Below, in pieces: positions 5,103 through 12,456 of a stretch of DNA of 12,456 nt. This stretch comes from DATJQF01 sp035505995 (GTDB lineage: Bacteria > Bacteroidota > Bacteroidia > Bacteroidales > FEN-979): the NCBI GenBank assembly GCA_035505995.1, contig DATJQF010000062.1, positions 1 through 12,456 on the forward strand. The letters run 5' to 3'. The position numbers and the translations under genes are program-made. Positions within the stretch are counted from its first letter, which is position 1. Each line of letters begins with the position of its first letter. The notes under the pieces were generated by a model. That model made no database searches, had not been told where the DNA came from, and worked only from the letters and a program-made list of their open reading frames with translations.

Positions 5103-7777
5103 GCCGGCTCGGTGGTTAGTGCATTAAGGTCCGGTTTCGGGGAAGGGATCCGGACGATGAATCTTGCCCCGCCATGGATCCGGTTCTCGGCGGTGACCGT
5201 TCCGTTGTGTGCTTCCACAAAGCCCTTGACAATCGAGAGTCCCAGTCCCGTGCCCACCGACCGGGAGCCCTCCACCCGGTAAAATTTATTAAAGATATAG
5301 GGAAGGGATTCTTTGGGGAATCCGGGTCCGCGGTCCATCACCTGCAGGATGAAATCGGGGGCATCGTAATAGACCTTGATGCGGATGGTCGATCCTTTTT
5401 TCGCATGCTGGGTGGCATTGTAAATGAGATTATGAAGCACCTGCTCCATCAAACCGAAGTCAAGCCTGACCAGCGGGAGGTCGGGGGAAATAACGGTCTC
5501 GATAGTAAAATCAAGGGTTTCCTTCTGCAGATTTTCCAGCACTCCCGATACCAGGTCGTTCACGTCGCACCAGTCGAGCTTGGGCTTGATCCTGCCCGAT
5601 TCCAGCCTTGAGATATTCAGCAGGTTCTCGATCAGGCGGTTCAGCCGCTCGGAGGCGATCAGGATCTCCTCGTGCAGCTTCCTCCTCGACTCCGGTGTAT
5701 GGTCGTCGGTCAGCAGCGTGTCGGCCGCCCCCATGATCGTGGTGACCGGGATCCGCAGCTCGTGGGAGATGGAGCTGAACAGCGTCTTGTAGAGCTTATC
5801 GGATTCATCCAGGAGGAGCGCCTTATGCGCCAGTTCGTCCAGGAACTCCCTTTCCGCGGAGCTGGCGATCTGGGTGATGAACGTATCCCAGAAAATCTCC
5901 TGCTCTCCGGTCAGCCGGCTTTTATGTTTCACGGCCAGCACGCCGGGCCGGATGCGCGCTCCGGGCAGGGGATAAAAAGTATATTCCGTGGAAGGCAGGG
6001 TATCGGTGAATCTCCCGGCTTTCTTCTGGTTGCGGTAAGTCCAGGAGGCGATCGTAAAATCGTTGGGCGTAAAAGTCAGCTGCGTATCCGGCCGCGGGGC
6101 ATAGGTCAGGGAATGATGCCCGTCCTGGATGAAAAATGTCGATTCGAGGGTGAAATATTTCCGGATGGCTTTTACGGCAGTTTCGAGCACCTGCCCTATT
6201 TCCCCGGCCCCCGAAAGCTCGCGGGTGAGATGATACAAGGCGTCGGAGATCTCTTCCCGGTGACTGGCCGTACGCTCCTGCCGCCGGATCCGGTAGGTGA
6301 GGACCCCGTTCAGCAGGGCGATGAAGAAGAACATCGACAGCATCAGGATATCTTCGGGCTTGGCGACCGTCAGGGTCATGGAAGGCGGGATGAAGAAAAA
6401 ATCCCAGATCAGGGCAGCCATGGAGGAGGCCACGATGATCGGACCGATCCCGAGGAACAGGGCCAGGATCGAGACCACGAACAGCAGGATGAAGGAGATC
6501 ACCTGGTAGCCCATATACCGGGCAAACGGGTAACAAACGGCGGCTGTGAGCGCGATCAGGAATCCGCTCAGCAGGTACTGGGAGATCCCCGACTTCAGGG
6601 TGGGAGGACGGAGATATCGCCGGTAACTGGTATCCGTGGTAACGTCCGAACCGAGGATATACATGTCGATATTCCCGCTGTGCCGGACCAGACGGTTGAG
6701 GAAGCTGCCGAGCCGAAGCATTGAGATCAGTGTCCGGTGGCGCGGTTTCCCGACAATGATGTGCGTGATATTTTCTTTTTGCGCCACCTTCAGGATGGCC
6801 CGCACTTTATTCCCTCCCGAAACCGTGATGTAATCGGCACCCAGCTGGCGCGCCAGCTTGATGTTCTTGTTCAGCTGATCCTGTTCCGCTTCCGTCAGCG
6901 TTCGGGGTCCTTCCACATACAGTGCCAGCAGGCTCGCCCCCATCGTGTAGGAAAGGGTCTTGGCCCAGCGGATCAGCCGGCCGGAGTAGGGACTCGGACC
7001 GATCAGGACCATCAGGTGGACTCCCGACTTCCAGGGCCCCGGCAACCGTTTCCGCTGCATGTACTGACGGAGCTGCTGGTCGACCCGCTCGGCTACAATG
7101 CGCAGCGCCATTTCACGGAGGGCGGTGATATTCCCGGTGCGGAAGAAATTCTGCAGCGCTTCCTTCGACTGGTCCGGGGCATAGACTTTCCCGGCCCGGA
7201 ACCGCTCGATCAGCTCCTCGGTGGTGATATCCACCAGCTCGATCTCATCCGCTTTTTCGAAGATCTCATCGGGAAAGCTCTCCCGGATCGTGATCCCCGT
7301 TATTTGCGCCACGGTATCCGCCTTGCTCTCGATATGCTGTACGTTGACCGTGGTATATACCGAGATCCCCTGGTTCAACAGCTCCTGCACATCCTGGTAC
7401 CGTTTGAGATGCCGGGATCCGGGTGCATTGGTATGAGCCAGTTCGTCGACCAGGACAATTTCGGGGGCGCGGGAGAGGATCGAGTCCAGGTCCATTTCCT
7501 CCAGCACGGTGCCTTTATAGGGATATTTTTTACGGGGCAGGATCTCCATCCCGGAAAGCAGGCTGTCGGTTTCCTTCCGGTGGTGGGTTTCCACGTATCC
7601 GACGATAATGTCTTTGCCTTTTTTCTTCTCTCCCCTGGCCGATTCCAGCATGGAATAAGTTTTTCCCACCCCGGCACACATGCCGAAGAAGATCTTCAGC
7701 TTTCCCATCCTGCTTTTGGCTTCTTCCTCGTGGATCAGGGCCAGCAGGTCATCGGGATCCGGACGGTTCTCTTCCAT
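5099..7777 (-). CDS. kdpD: KdpD, full-length sensor histidine kinase
   Basis: At 892 residues this matches the full E. coli KdpD (894). In order: an N-terminal KdpD domain with Walker A (G32 to T40, GMCAGVGKT) and Walker B-like VDELAHTNAPGS (110-121); a universal-stress-like domain (about 250-375); four membrane segments (about 400-495); a GAF-like region (about 525-645); a dimerisation and phosphotransfer domain with H672 in SSISHELRIP; and a catalytic ATPase domain with N783/N787, DRGPG (815-819) and GTGLGL (842-847). It senses low K+ or turgor stress at the inner membrane and sets KdpE phosphorylation. The start is supported by RPDPDDLL at residues 5-12, matching the E. coli N-terminus. 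That start lies within the last 29 bases of kdpC, in another frame. Many Bacteroidota carry shortened or split KdpD proteins, so an intact one is worth noting. Confidence 0.95.
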   Translation of the reverse strand: MEENRPDPDDLLALIHEEEAKSRMGKLKIFFGMCAGVGKTYSMLESARGEKKKGKDIIVGYVETHHRKETDSLLSGMEILPRKKYPYKGTVLEEMDLDSILSRAPEIVLVDELAHTNAPGSRHLKRYQDVQELLNQGISVYTTVNVQHIESKADTVAQITGITIRESFPDEIFEKADEIELVDITTEELIERFRAGKVYAPDQSKEALQNFFRTGNITALREMALRIVAERVDQQLRQYMQRKRLPGPWKSGVHLMVLIGPSPYSGRLIRWAKTLSYTMGASLLALYVEGPRTLTEAEQDQLNKNIKLARQLGADYITVSGGNKVRAILKVAQKENITHIIVGKPRHRTLISMLRLGSFLNRLVRHSGNIDMYILGSDVTTDTSYRRYLRPPTLKSGISQYLLSGFLIALTAAVCYPFARYMGYQVISFILLFVVSILALFLGIGPIIVASSMAALIWDFFFIPPSMTLTVAKPEDILMLSMFFFIALLNGVLTYRIRRQERTASHREEISDALYHLTRELSGAGEIGQVLETAVKAIRKYFTLESTFFIQDGHHSLTYAPRPDTQLTFTPNDFTIASWTYRNQKKAGRFTDTLPSTEYTFYPLPGARIRPGVLAVKHKSRLTGEQEIFWDTFITQIASSAEREFLDELAHKALLLDESDKLYKTLFSSISHELRIPVTTIMGAADTLLTDDHTPESRRKLHEEILIASERLNRLIENLLNISRLESGRIKPKLDWCDVNDLVSGVLENLQKETLDFTIETVISPDLPLVRLDFGLMEQVLHNLIYNATQHAKKGSTIRIKVYYDAPDFILQVMDRGPGFPKESLPYIFNKFYRVEGSRSVGTGLGLSIVKGFVEAHNGTVTAENRIHGGARFIVRIPSPKPDLNALTTEPA

Positions 7778-8354
7778 TGGGATGATCGAGTTTATCCAGC
7801 TCTAAATTTAGCAACAAAACATTGATCCTGGTATTTCCGAAAATCAAAAATTCCGGTTTTTGGGTAAGGGAATCGATCAGCCGCACGGCTTCTTTCCTTT
7901 TCGGCGCATCCCAGTGCCTGGCTTTTGCCACGCGGTTCACCTGAAGGAGCGCGGCATACGGAGTGATGTCGGGATCCAGTCCGCTCCCCGAAGTAAAGAT
8001 CATCCCCGCCGGCACCAGGACCGGGCTTTTGATCCCGTGGCCGTTCATGAAATCCAGGGTTCGCTTCTCCACCTGATCGTGCAGGGCTTTACTGGTCAGT
8101 GCCAGGTTAGACGCTCCCGAAGGATTGGGATCATATCCGGTGGCCGAAGGACGGGACCAGATATAATAGGTGGTATCGAATTTCTGCCCGATCAGCCGGC
8201 TGCCCCGGATCGTTCCGTTGATCCTGATGAGGCTTCCGTTGGCCTTCGAGGGGAACAGCGTTTGTGCGATCCCCGTTATGAACAGCGGGTAGAGAATGCC
8301 GGTGATCACGGTCATGGCCAGTATCATTTTCAGGGATTGGATCAGGGATTTCAT
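7749..8354 (-). CDS. kdpC: KdpC, K+-transporting ATPase subunit C
   Basis: This 201-residue subunit has one N-terminal membrane helix (about 8-30) and a periplasmic domain with the family motifs GSRLIGQKF (51-59), WSRPSATGYDPNPSGASNL (66-84), TSGSGLDPDI (121-130), QVNRVAKAR (138-146) and RINVLLLNLELD (176-187). KdpC is needed for assembly and turnover of the KdpFABC pump. It starts 10 bp after the kdpB stop codon. Its last 10 residues (DHPNGREPSGSR end) run into kdpD and extend past the usual end of the family, about 190 residues, so the tail may be a by-product of the overlap. Confidence 0.95.
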   Translation of the reverse strand: MKSLIQSLKMILAMTVITGILYPLFITGIAQTLFPSKANGSLIRINGTIRGSRLIGQKFDTTYYIWSRPSATGYDPNPSGASNLALTSKALHDQVEKRTLDFMNGHGIKSPVLVPAGMIFTSGSGLDPDITPYAALLQVNRVAKARHWDAPKRKEAVRLIDSLTQKPEFLIFGNTRINVLLLNLELDKLDHPNGREPSGSR

Positions 8355-8364
8355 GGCCGTTAAT

Positions 8365-10446
8365 TTAAAGGTTGATCAATAGATCGATCAGCTTGATACC
8401 GATGAACGGGGCGATCAGTCCGCCAACGCCAAAGACCACCAGATTCCTTACCAGCACCGGCATGGCTGCCATCGGCCGGTATTTCACCCCTTTGAGGGCC
8501 AGCGGGATCAGCATAATGATGATCAGGGCATTGAAGATCACGGCGCTCAGGATGGCGCTGTGCGGGCTGCCCAGGTGCATGATGTTCAGTGCGGAAAGGG
8601 GTCCGTGCCCCGTGGTTCCTCCGTAAAGGGTTACTGCGATGGCAGGAATGATGGCAAAATACTTGGATACGTCGTTGGCAATGCTGAAGGTGGTAAGCGA
8701 GCCCCGGGTCATCAGGAGTTGTTTCCCCACTTCCACCACTTCGATCAGCTTGGTGGGATTGCTGTCGAGATCGACCATGTTCCCGGCCTCGCGGGCCGCC
8801 TGGGTGCCGGTATTCATGGCAATGCCCACGTCGGCCTGTGCCAGCGCCGGGGCGTCGTTGGTGCCGTCGCCGATCATCCCTACCAGGTGACCGTTGGCCT
8901 GCTCCTGGCGGATCTTGACCAGCTTGTCTTCCGGACGGGCTTCCGCCAGGAATTCATCCACGCCCGCCTCTGCCGCGATCGCAGCGGCGGTCAGCGGGTT
9001 ATCGCCGGTGATCATCACGGTGCGGATCCCCATTTTTCTCAATTGCATGAATCGTTGACGGATCCCTCCTTTCACGACGTCCTTCAGATGGATGACGCCG
9101 AGCACTTTTTCGTTTTCCGCCACCACCAGCGGGGTGGCGCCTTTACCGGCCAGTTCTTCCACCATATCCTCAACTTTCTTGGGAAAGTAGCCATTGTTCT
9201 TCTGGATGAACGTGCGGATAATGTCGGATGCGCCTTTGCGGATCCTCCTTACCGACCCGTTCTCCATCCGGATATCGATCCCGCTGATCCTCGATTGTGC
9301 TGAAAAAGGAATGAAAACGGCATCCTTCGGATGGATCTCTTTTGCCCTCAACCCGAATCTTTCTTTTGCCAGCACGACAATGGATCTGCCTTCGGGGGTC
9401 TCATCCGACAGTGAAGAAAGCTGGGCCGCCTCGGCCAGTTCCATATCCGATACCCCGTCGGCCGGGATGAAGTTGGTCGCCATCCTGTTTCCCAGGGTGA
9501 TCGTCCCGGTTTTGTCCAGCAGCAACACATCCACATCGCCGGCGGCCTCGATCGCTTTCCCGCTGGTGGCAATCACATTCCGCTGGAAAAGCCGGTCGAT
9601 ACCGCTGATCCCGATGGCGCTTAAAAGCCCCCCGATCGTGGTCGGGATCAGGCAAACCAGGAGGGCGATGAGTACGGGGAGACTCAGGTTTCCGGAAGCC
9701 GGCAAACCGGATGCCTTCAGGCTGTAACCGAAAAATGCAGGCAGCGTTACAACGGCCAGGAGGAAAATAATCGAGAGTCCTGAAAGGAGGATCGACAGGG
9801 CGATCTCATTCGGGGTTTTCTGACGCCGGGCGCTTTCCACCAGGGCGATCATGCGGTCGATGAAGGTGTGACCGGGCTCCGAGGTGATCCTGACCAGGAT
9901 CCGGTCGCTGATCACCCTTGTTCCCCCCGTCACGGCGCTGCGGTCGCCCCCGCTTTCCCGGATGACCGGCGCCGATTCGCCGGTGATGGCCGACTCATCC
10001 ACGCTGGCAATGCCTTCGATCACATCCCCGTCGGCCGGGATGATATCGCCTGCTTCGCAGACGACGATATCGTCTTTCTCCAGCTTGGTCGCAGGAATGA
10101 TCTCTTCCCTCCGGCGGTTGAAGCGACGGGCTTTCATCGAGACCCGGTCTTTCCTGAGATTCTCCGCCTGTGCCTTCCCTTTCCCTTCCGCCAGGGCTTC
10201 CGAAAAATTGGCAAACAACACGGTAAACCAAAGCCAGATAGCGATCTGCATATTGAACCCGCTCAGCTGGTCGTTCACGATCCAGTCATACAGCACGATC
10301 ACCGTGGAGAGAAAAGCTCCGACCCCGACGAGGAAGATGACCGGATTCCTTACGAGCGAAACCGGGTCTATTTTCCTGAACGATTCCCAGATAGCAGAAA
10401 TCATGATCTTGCTGTCGAACGGGAATTTTTTTCTTAAACTGCTCAT
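8365..10446 (-). CDS. kdpB: KdpB, P-type ATPase catalytic subunit
   Basis: This 693-residue P-type ATPase (E. coli 682) hydrolyses ATP to drive K+ uptake. Visible motifs are the actuator loop TGES (155-158), the membrane motif IPTT (267-270), the phosphorylation site DKTGTIT with D311, the nucleotide-domain segment RKGAS (403-407), TGDNPLTAAAIA (480-491) and the hinge motif GDGTNDAPAL (526-535). S158 of TGES corresponds to the serine that is phosphorylated to switch off E. coli KdpFABC at high K+, so that control may also operate here. The gene lies between kdpA (9 bp gap) and kdpC (10 bp gap). No motif is damaged. Confidence 0.97.
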   Translation of the reverse strand: MSSLRKKFPFDSKIMISAIWESFRKIDPVSLVRNPVIFLVGVGAFLSTVIVLYDWIVNDQLSGFNMQIAIWLWFTVLFANFSEALAEGKGKAQAENLRKDRVSMKARRFNRRREEIIPATKLEKDDIVVCEAGDIIPADGDVIEGIASVDESAITGESAPVIRESGGDRSAVTGGTRVISDRILVRITSEPGHTFIDRMIALVESARRQKTPNEIALSILLSGLSIIFLLAVVTLPAFFGYSLKASGLPASGNLSLPVLIALLVCLIPTTIGGLLSAIGISGIDRLFQRNVIATSGKAIEAAGDVDVLLLDKTGTITLGNRMATNFIPADGVSDMELAEAAQLSSLSDETPEGRSIVVLAKERFGLRAKEIHPKDAVFIPFSAQSRISGIDIRMENGSVRRIRKGASDIIRTFIQKNNGYFPKKVEDMVEELAGKGATPLVVAENEKVLGVIHLKDVVKGGIRQRFMQLRKMGIRTVMITGDNPLTAAAIAAEAGVDEFLAEARPEDKLVKIRQEQANGHLVGMIGDGTNDAPALAQADVGIAMNTGTQAAREAGNMVDLDSNPTKLIEVVEVGKQLLMTRGSLTTFSIANDVSKYFAIIPAIAVTLYGGTTGHGPLSALNIMHLGSPHSAILSAVIFNALIIIMLIPLALKGVKYRPMAAMPVLVRNLVVFGVGGLIAPFIGIKLIDLLINL

Positions 10447-10455
10447 AGTCCAAGC

Positions 10456-12147
10456 TTAAAACAATATGCCCCCTTTTAAAAGCAGATGGTCCACGATCGG
10501 TCCTAAGGATAGTGCCGGGAAAAAGGTCAATCCTCCTACGATCAGGATCACCCCGATCAGCAGGGTCACGAAGAGCCAGTTATCGGTGGGGAAGGTCCCG
10601 GAGGAAGGCGGTGTTATCTTCTTGCGGACCAGGTTCCCGGAAATAGCCATCACCGGGATGATCACCCCGAAACGGCCGATCAGCATCCCGAGCGCTATCA
10701 TCAGATTGTAAAACACGGAATTCGCATTGAGCCCGGCGAATGCGCTCCCGTTATTTCCGGCTGCCGAGCTGAAGGCGTAGAGGATCTGCGAAAACCCGTG
10801 GGCGCCCGGATTGGTGATACCGGCCCACCCTGCCGGAGTGATGCACGCAATCGCTGAAAAGACCAGGATCACGATGGCAGGGGCCAGCACCGCCAGGATG
10901 GACATCTGCACTTCAAACGCACCGATCTTCTTTCCCAGGTATTCCGGGGTGCGGCCCACCATCAGCCCGGCAATGAAGACCGTCAGGATCACGAACACGA
11001 TCATCCCGTACAATCCCGAACCTACCCCTCCGAAGATAATTTCCCCCAGCATGATGTTGAACATGGCGACCATCCCGGCAAGAGGCGAAAGACTGTCGTG
11101 CATGGCATTGACCGATCCGTTGGAGGCATCGGTGGTCACCACCGACCACAGGACGCTGTTCACCACGCCGAACCGCGTCTCCTTGCCTTCCATCAGCGCA
11201 TGGTTCTGGAAAAGGGAAGCCATGTGGTATTCCGAATAAAGGGAGATAGCCAGCCCGGTCACCAGCAGGATCATCATGGTGATGAAAAGCGTCCATCCCT
11301 GCCGGATGGAACCGGTCATCTTTCCATATGAGTATGTCAGGGATGAAGCGATCAGCAGGATGGACAGCATCTCCAGGAAATTGGTGAATGGGGTCGGGTT
11401 CTCGAACGGGTGAGCGCTGTTGACATTAAAAAATCCTCCCCCGTTGGTTCCCATCTGTTTAATGGCGATCTGGGAGGCCGCCGGTCCCTGCGGGATCACC
11501 TGGGTGGCTCCCTGCAGCGTATATGCGGTCGAATAATGGTTGAAATTCTGGACCACTCCCTCCCCGGTCAGGACCACGGCCAGGAGGATGGAAAGGGGCA
11601 GCAGGATATAGAGCGTCGTTTTGGTCAGGTCCACCCAGAAATTACCGATGGTTTCCGAGGTTTTGCGCGTGATCCCGCGGATCAGGGCCAGCAGCACCGC
11701 GATGCCGGTGGCTGCGCTCATGAAGTTCTGCACGGTCAGGGCGGTCATCTGCACCAGGTAGCTGAGGGTGGATTCTCCCGCATAGGCCTGCCAGTTGGTG
11801 TTGGTCATAAAGCTGACCGCCGTATTGAAGGCCAGGGGCCAGGGAACATTTTGCAGCTTCTGGGGGTTCAGGGGAAGCCAGCGCTGGGTCAGCTGCAGTG
11901 CAAACACCACGAGGAACCCGAGAAAATTGAAGATCAGCAGGTCGAATAAATACCGTTTCCAGCCGTCCTCTTTCTTTTCATCCACGGAAAGGAAGCGGTA
12001 GATCAGTTTCTCCATCCATCCGAACACCGGTTTCATCAGGTGCCGCTCCCCCTTGAAGACCTTCGCCATATAGGCGCCCAGCACCGGGGTCAGTGCAACC
12101 AGGACGACCAGGTAAACCAGGATCTGGATAAAGTCGTGCGCTTTCAT
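10456..12147 (-). CDS. kdpA: KdpA, K+-binding channel-like subunit
   Basis: This 563-residue polytopic membrane protein (E. coli 557) belongs to the superfamily of K+ transporters. All four pore loops are present: TNTNWQ (115-120), GTNGGG (233-238), NGSVN (343-347) and NNGSAF (465-470). The third loop has Asn-Gly-Ser where E. coli has Cys-Gly-Ser, which I take as ordinary family variation. The HPFENPTPFTN segment (246-256) after the second loop is also typical. It binds K+ from the periplasm and passes it through a tunnel to KdpB. The gene begins 4 bp after the kdpF stop. Confidence 0.97.
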   Translation of the reverse strand: MKAHDFIQILVYLVVLVALTPVLGAYMAKVFKGERHLMKPVFGWMEKLIYRFLSVDEKKEDGWKRYLFDLLIFNFLGFLVVFALQLTQRWLPLNPQKLQNVPWPLAFNTAVSFMTNTNWQAYAGESTLSYLVQMTALTVQNFMSAATGIAVLLALIRGITRKTSETIGNFWVDLTKTTLYILLPLSILLAVVLTGEGVVQNFNHYSTAYTLQGATQVIPQGPAASQIAIKQMGTNGGGFFNVNSAHPFENPTPFTNFLEMLSILLIASSLTYSYGKMTGSIRQGWTLFITMMILLVTGLAISLYSEYHMASLFQNHALMEGKETRFGVVNSVLWSVVTTDASNGSVNAMHDSLSPLAGMVAMFNIMLGEIIFGGVGSGLYGMIVFVILTVFIAGLMVGRTPEYLGKKIGAFEVQMSILAVLAPAIVILVFSAIACITPAGWAGITNPGAHGFSQILYAFSSAAGNNGSAFAGLNANSVFYNLMIALGMLIGRFGVIIPVMAISGNLVRKKITPPSSGTFPTDNWLFVTLLIGVILIVGGLTFFPALSLGPIVDHLLLKGGILF

Positions 12148-12151
12148 AGGC

Positions 12152-12241
12152 TTAGAATTTATCCGGCCGGATCATGGAAAATAACAGGTAGGCCAGGATC
12201 AAAACCGCCAGGATGGCCCCGATGATATATTCGCTCGTCAT
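12152..12241 (-). CDS. kdpF: KdpF, small stabilising subunit (29 residues)
   Basis: Reading the minus strand from the ATG at 12241 gives 29 codons and TAA. The peptide begins MTSEYIIGAILAVL, forms one hydrophobic helix (about residues 5-23), and ends FSMIRPDKF, the typical KdpF ending (hydrophobic helix, then RPxKF). E. coli KdpF is also 29 residues and stabilises the KdpABC complex in the membrane. The gene ends 4 bp before kdpA, the expected position as first gene of the operon. It is short enough to be missed by automatic gene finders. Confidence 0.9.
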   Translation of the reverse strand: MTSEYIIGAILAVLILAYLLFSMIRPDKF

Positions 12242-12261
12242 GGGAATTACTTTTAACGGGG

Positions 12262-12269
12262 CAAAAATA
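12262..12269 (-). promoter_or_regulatory. Candidate -7 box of the kdpFABCDE promoter
   Basis: On the minus strand TATTTTTG fits the Bacteroidota -7 consensus TAnnTTTG. Transcription would begin near 12256, giving a leader of about 15 nt before the kdpF ATG. No TTG-type -33 box is found 19-21 bp upstream, as expected for a promoter that needs an activator. The two KdpE-like sites lie just upstream. Confidence 0.55.
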
Positions 12270-12279
12270 TCCCGGACGT

Positions 12280-12296
12280 TATAAAGATTTTATAAA
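12280..12296 (-). promoter_or_regulatory. Proximal KdpE-like site
   Basis: The minus strand reads TTTATA-AAATC-TTTATA, two direct 6-bp repeats separated by 5 bp. This differs at one base from the E. coli KdpE pattern TTTATA-N5-TTTACA. It starts 10 bp upstream of the -7 box, at about -24 to -40 from the predicted start, so it covers the -33 region. The sequence is AT-rich, so a chance match is easier than for the distal site. Confidence 0.5.
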
Positions 12297-12311
12297 AATT
12301 GAAGGGCGGTG

Positions 12312-12328
12312 TGTAAAGGAAATATAAA
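12312..12328 (-). promoter_or_regulatory. Distal KdpE site, exact consensus match
   Basis: The minus strand reads TTTATA-TTTCC-TTTACA, an exact match to the E. coli KdpE pattern TTTATA-N5-TTTACA. From the predicted transcription start it lies at about -56 to -72, close to where I recall the E. coli site. It is 32 bp from the proximal site, about three helical turns, so both would face the same side. KdpE encoded in this operon keeps the DNA-contact helix of the E. coli protein. Confidence 0.65.
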
Positions 12329-12336
12329 CAGCATAT

Positions 12337-12355
12337 GTAATGCGTGACGCATTAC
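12337..12355. repeat. 19-bp palindrome upstream of kdp
   Basis: GTAATGCGT (12337-12345) and ACGCATTAC (12347-12355) are perfect 9-bp inverted arms around a single G. It lies about 80-100 bp upstream of the predicted kdp transcription start, beyond the distal KdpE site. It could be a regulator site, for kdp or a gene to the right of the window, or the edge of the repeat cluster that overlaps it. Confidence 0.55.
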
Positions 12356-12376
12356 CCGTCACGTGTCACGCGTCAC
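12349..12376. repeat. Degenerate 7-bp tandem repeat
   Basis: Four heptamers follow in register: GCATTAC, CCGTCAC, GTGTCAC and GCGTCAC. A fifth, GCGTGAC (12342-12348), is the reverse complement of GTCACGC, and a further degenerate copy (GTCATGCGTC) follows at 12378-12387. The array partly overlaps the 19-bp palindrome. Short heptamer arrays of this GCGTCAC type look like intergenic simple repeats; no coding or CRISPR character is seen. Confidence 0.55.
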
Positions 12377-12456
12377 GGTCATGCGTCCCGGCTTTGGGGG
12401 AGAATGACCTTCATAAGTTACGAACAACTATTGACTTTGCATTATTTATTATTTAT
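12377..12456. other. Right-end noncoding stretch; possible start of a rightward promoter
   Basis: No open reading frame is supported here. TTGACTTTGC at 12431-12440 includes a TTTG that could be the -33 box of a rightward Bacteroidota promoter whose -7 box would lie beyond the window. If so, the kdp operon faces a divergent gene. This is a weak guess from one short motif in AT-rich DNA. Confidence 0.2.

Noticed and set aside
5672..7825. Two long plus-strand open frames (5672-6724 and 6737-7825) opposite kdpD
   Set aside because: They mirror the codon pattern of kdpD on the other strand, show no recognisable domain, and are rich in Gly, Arg, Gln, Asp and His, as expected for antisense shadows.
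10990..11130. Asn-Gly-Ser instead of Cys-Gly-Ser in the third KdpA pore loop as a novelty
   Set aside because: This position varies in the KdpA family as I know it; the rest of the filter is normal.
12242..12262. A c-di-AMP riboswitch before kdpF, as found before some potassium genes
   Set aside because: The predicted leader is only about 15 nt, far too short, and no fitting structure is seen further upstream.
12349..12387. CRISPR-like repeat
   Set aside because: The repeats are only 7 bp, directly adjacent without spacers, so they are a simple tandem repeat.

Overview
This window (about 12.5 kb, moderately GC-rich) looks like chromosomal DNA of an anaerobic or facultative member of the Bacteroidota. 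The best evidence is three candidate promoters with the phylum's unusual -7 box, TAnnTTTG, at 2881, 3683 and 12269 (the last on the minus strand). Weak or absent Shine-Dalgarno sequences and the style of the Crp/Fnr protein agree. The phylum call is an inference, and no ribosomal RNA or other marker gene is present to confirm it.

Left part, plus strand (1-4403). The window opens inside a gene for an aldehyde:ferredoxin oxidoreductase (AOR) family tungsten enzyme. Eleven bases later comes a fusion of a ferritin-like diiron domain with a VIT1/CCC1 iron/manganese transporter (MbfA-like). After a 144-bp spacer holding a pair of AGGG-N4-CCC dyads comes a second VIT1 paralogue, which lacks both the ferritin-like domain and the cytosolic metal-binding domain. 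Next is a Crp/Fnr regulator with an Fnr-like cysteine set, preceded by a perfect Crp-type palindrome that overlaps its promoter. Together these suggest a group of genes for oxygen-sensitive metalloenzyme chemistry, iron handling and redox-responsive control. That functional link is inferred from proximity only.

Right part, minus strand (12241 down to 4419). This is a complete high-affinity potassium uptake operon, kdpF-kdpA-kdpB-kdpC-kdpD-kdpE, tightly packed with overlaps or gaps of 10 bp or less. KdpFABC is the ATP-driven K+ pump. KdpD is the full-length sensor kinase and KdpE its response regulator. The operon converges on the Crp/Fnr gene with only 15 bp between stop codons.

Upstream of kdpF (12242-12456) is a compact control region. 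It has a Bacteroidota-type -7 box and two 17-bp sites on the minus strand that match the KdpE recognition pattern known from Escherichia coli (TTTATA-N5-TTTACA). One is an exact match, the other has one mismatch, and they lie 32 bp apart. Beyond them lie a 19-bp near-perfect palindrome and a short run of degenerate 7-bp repeats. The kdp control region and the truncated VIT1 paralogue next to its full-length relative are the most interesting observations.
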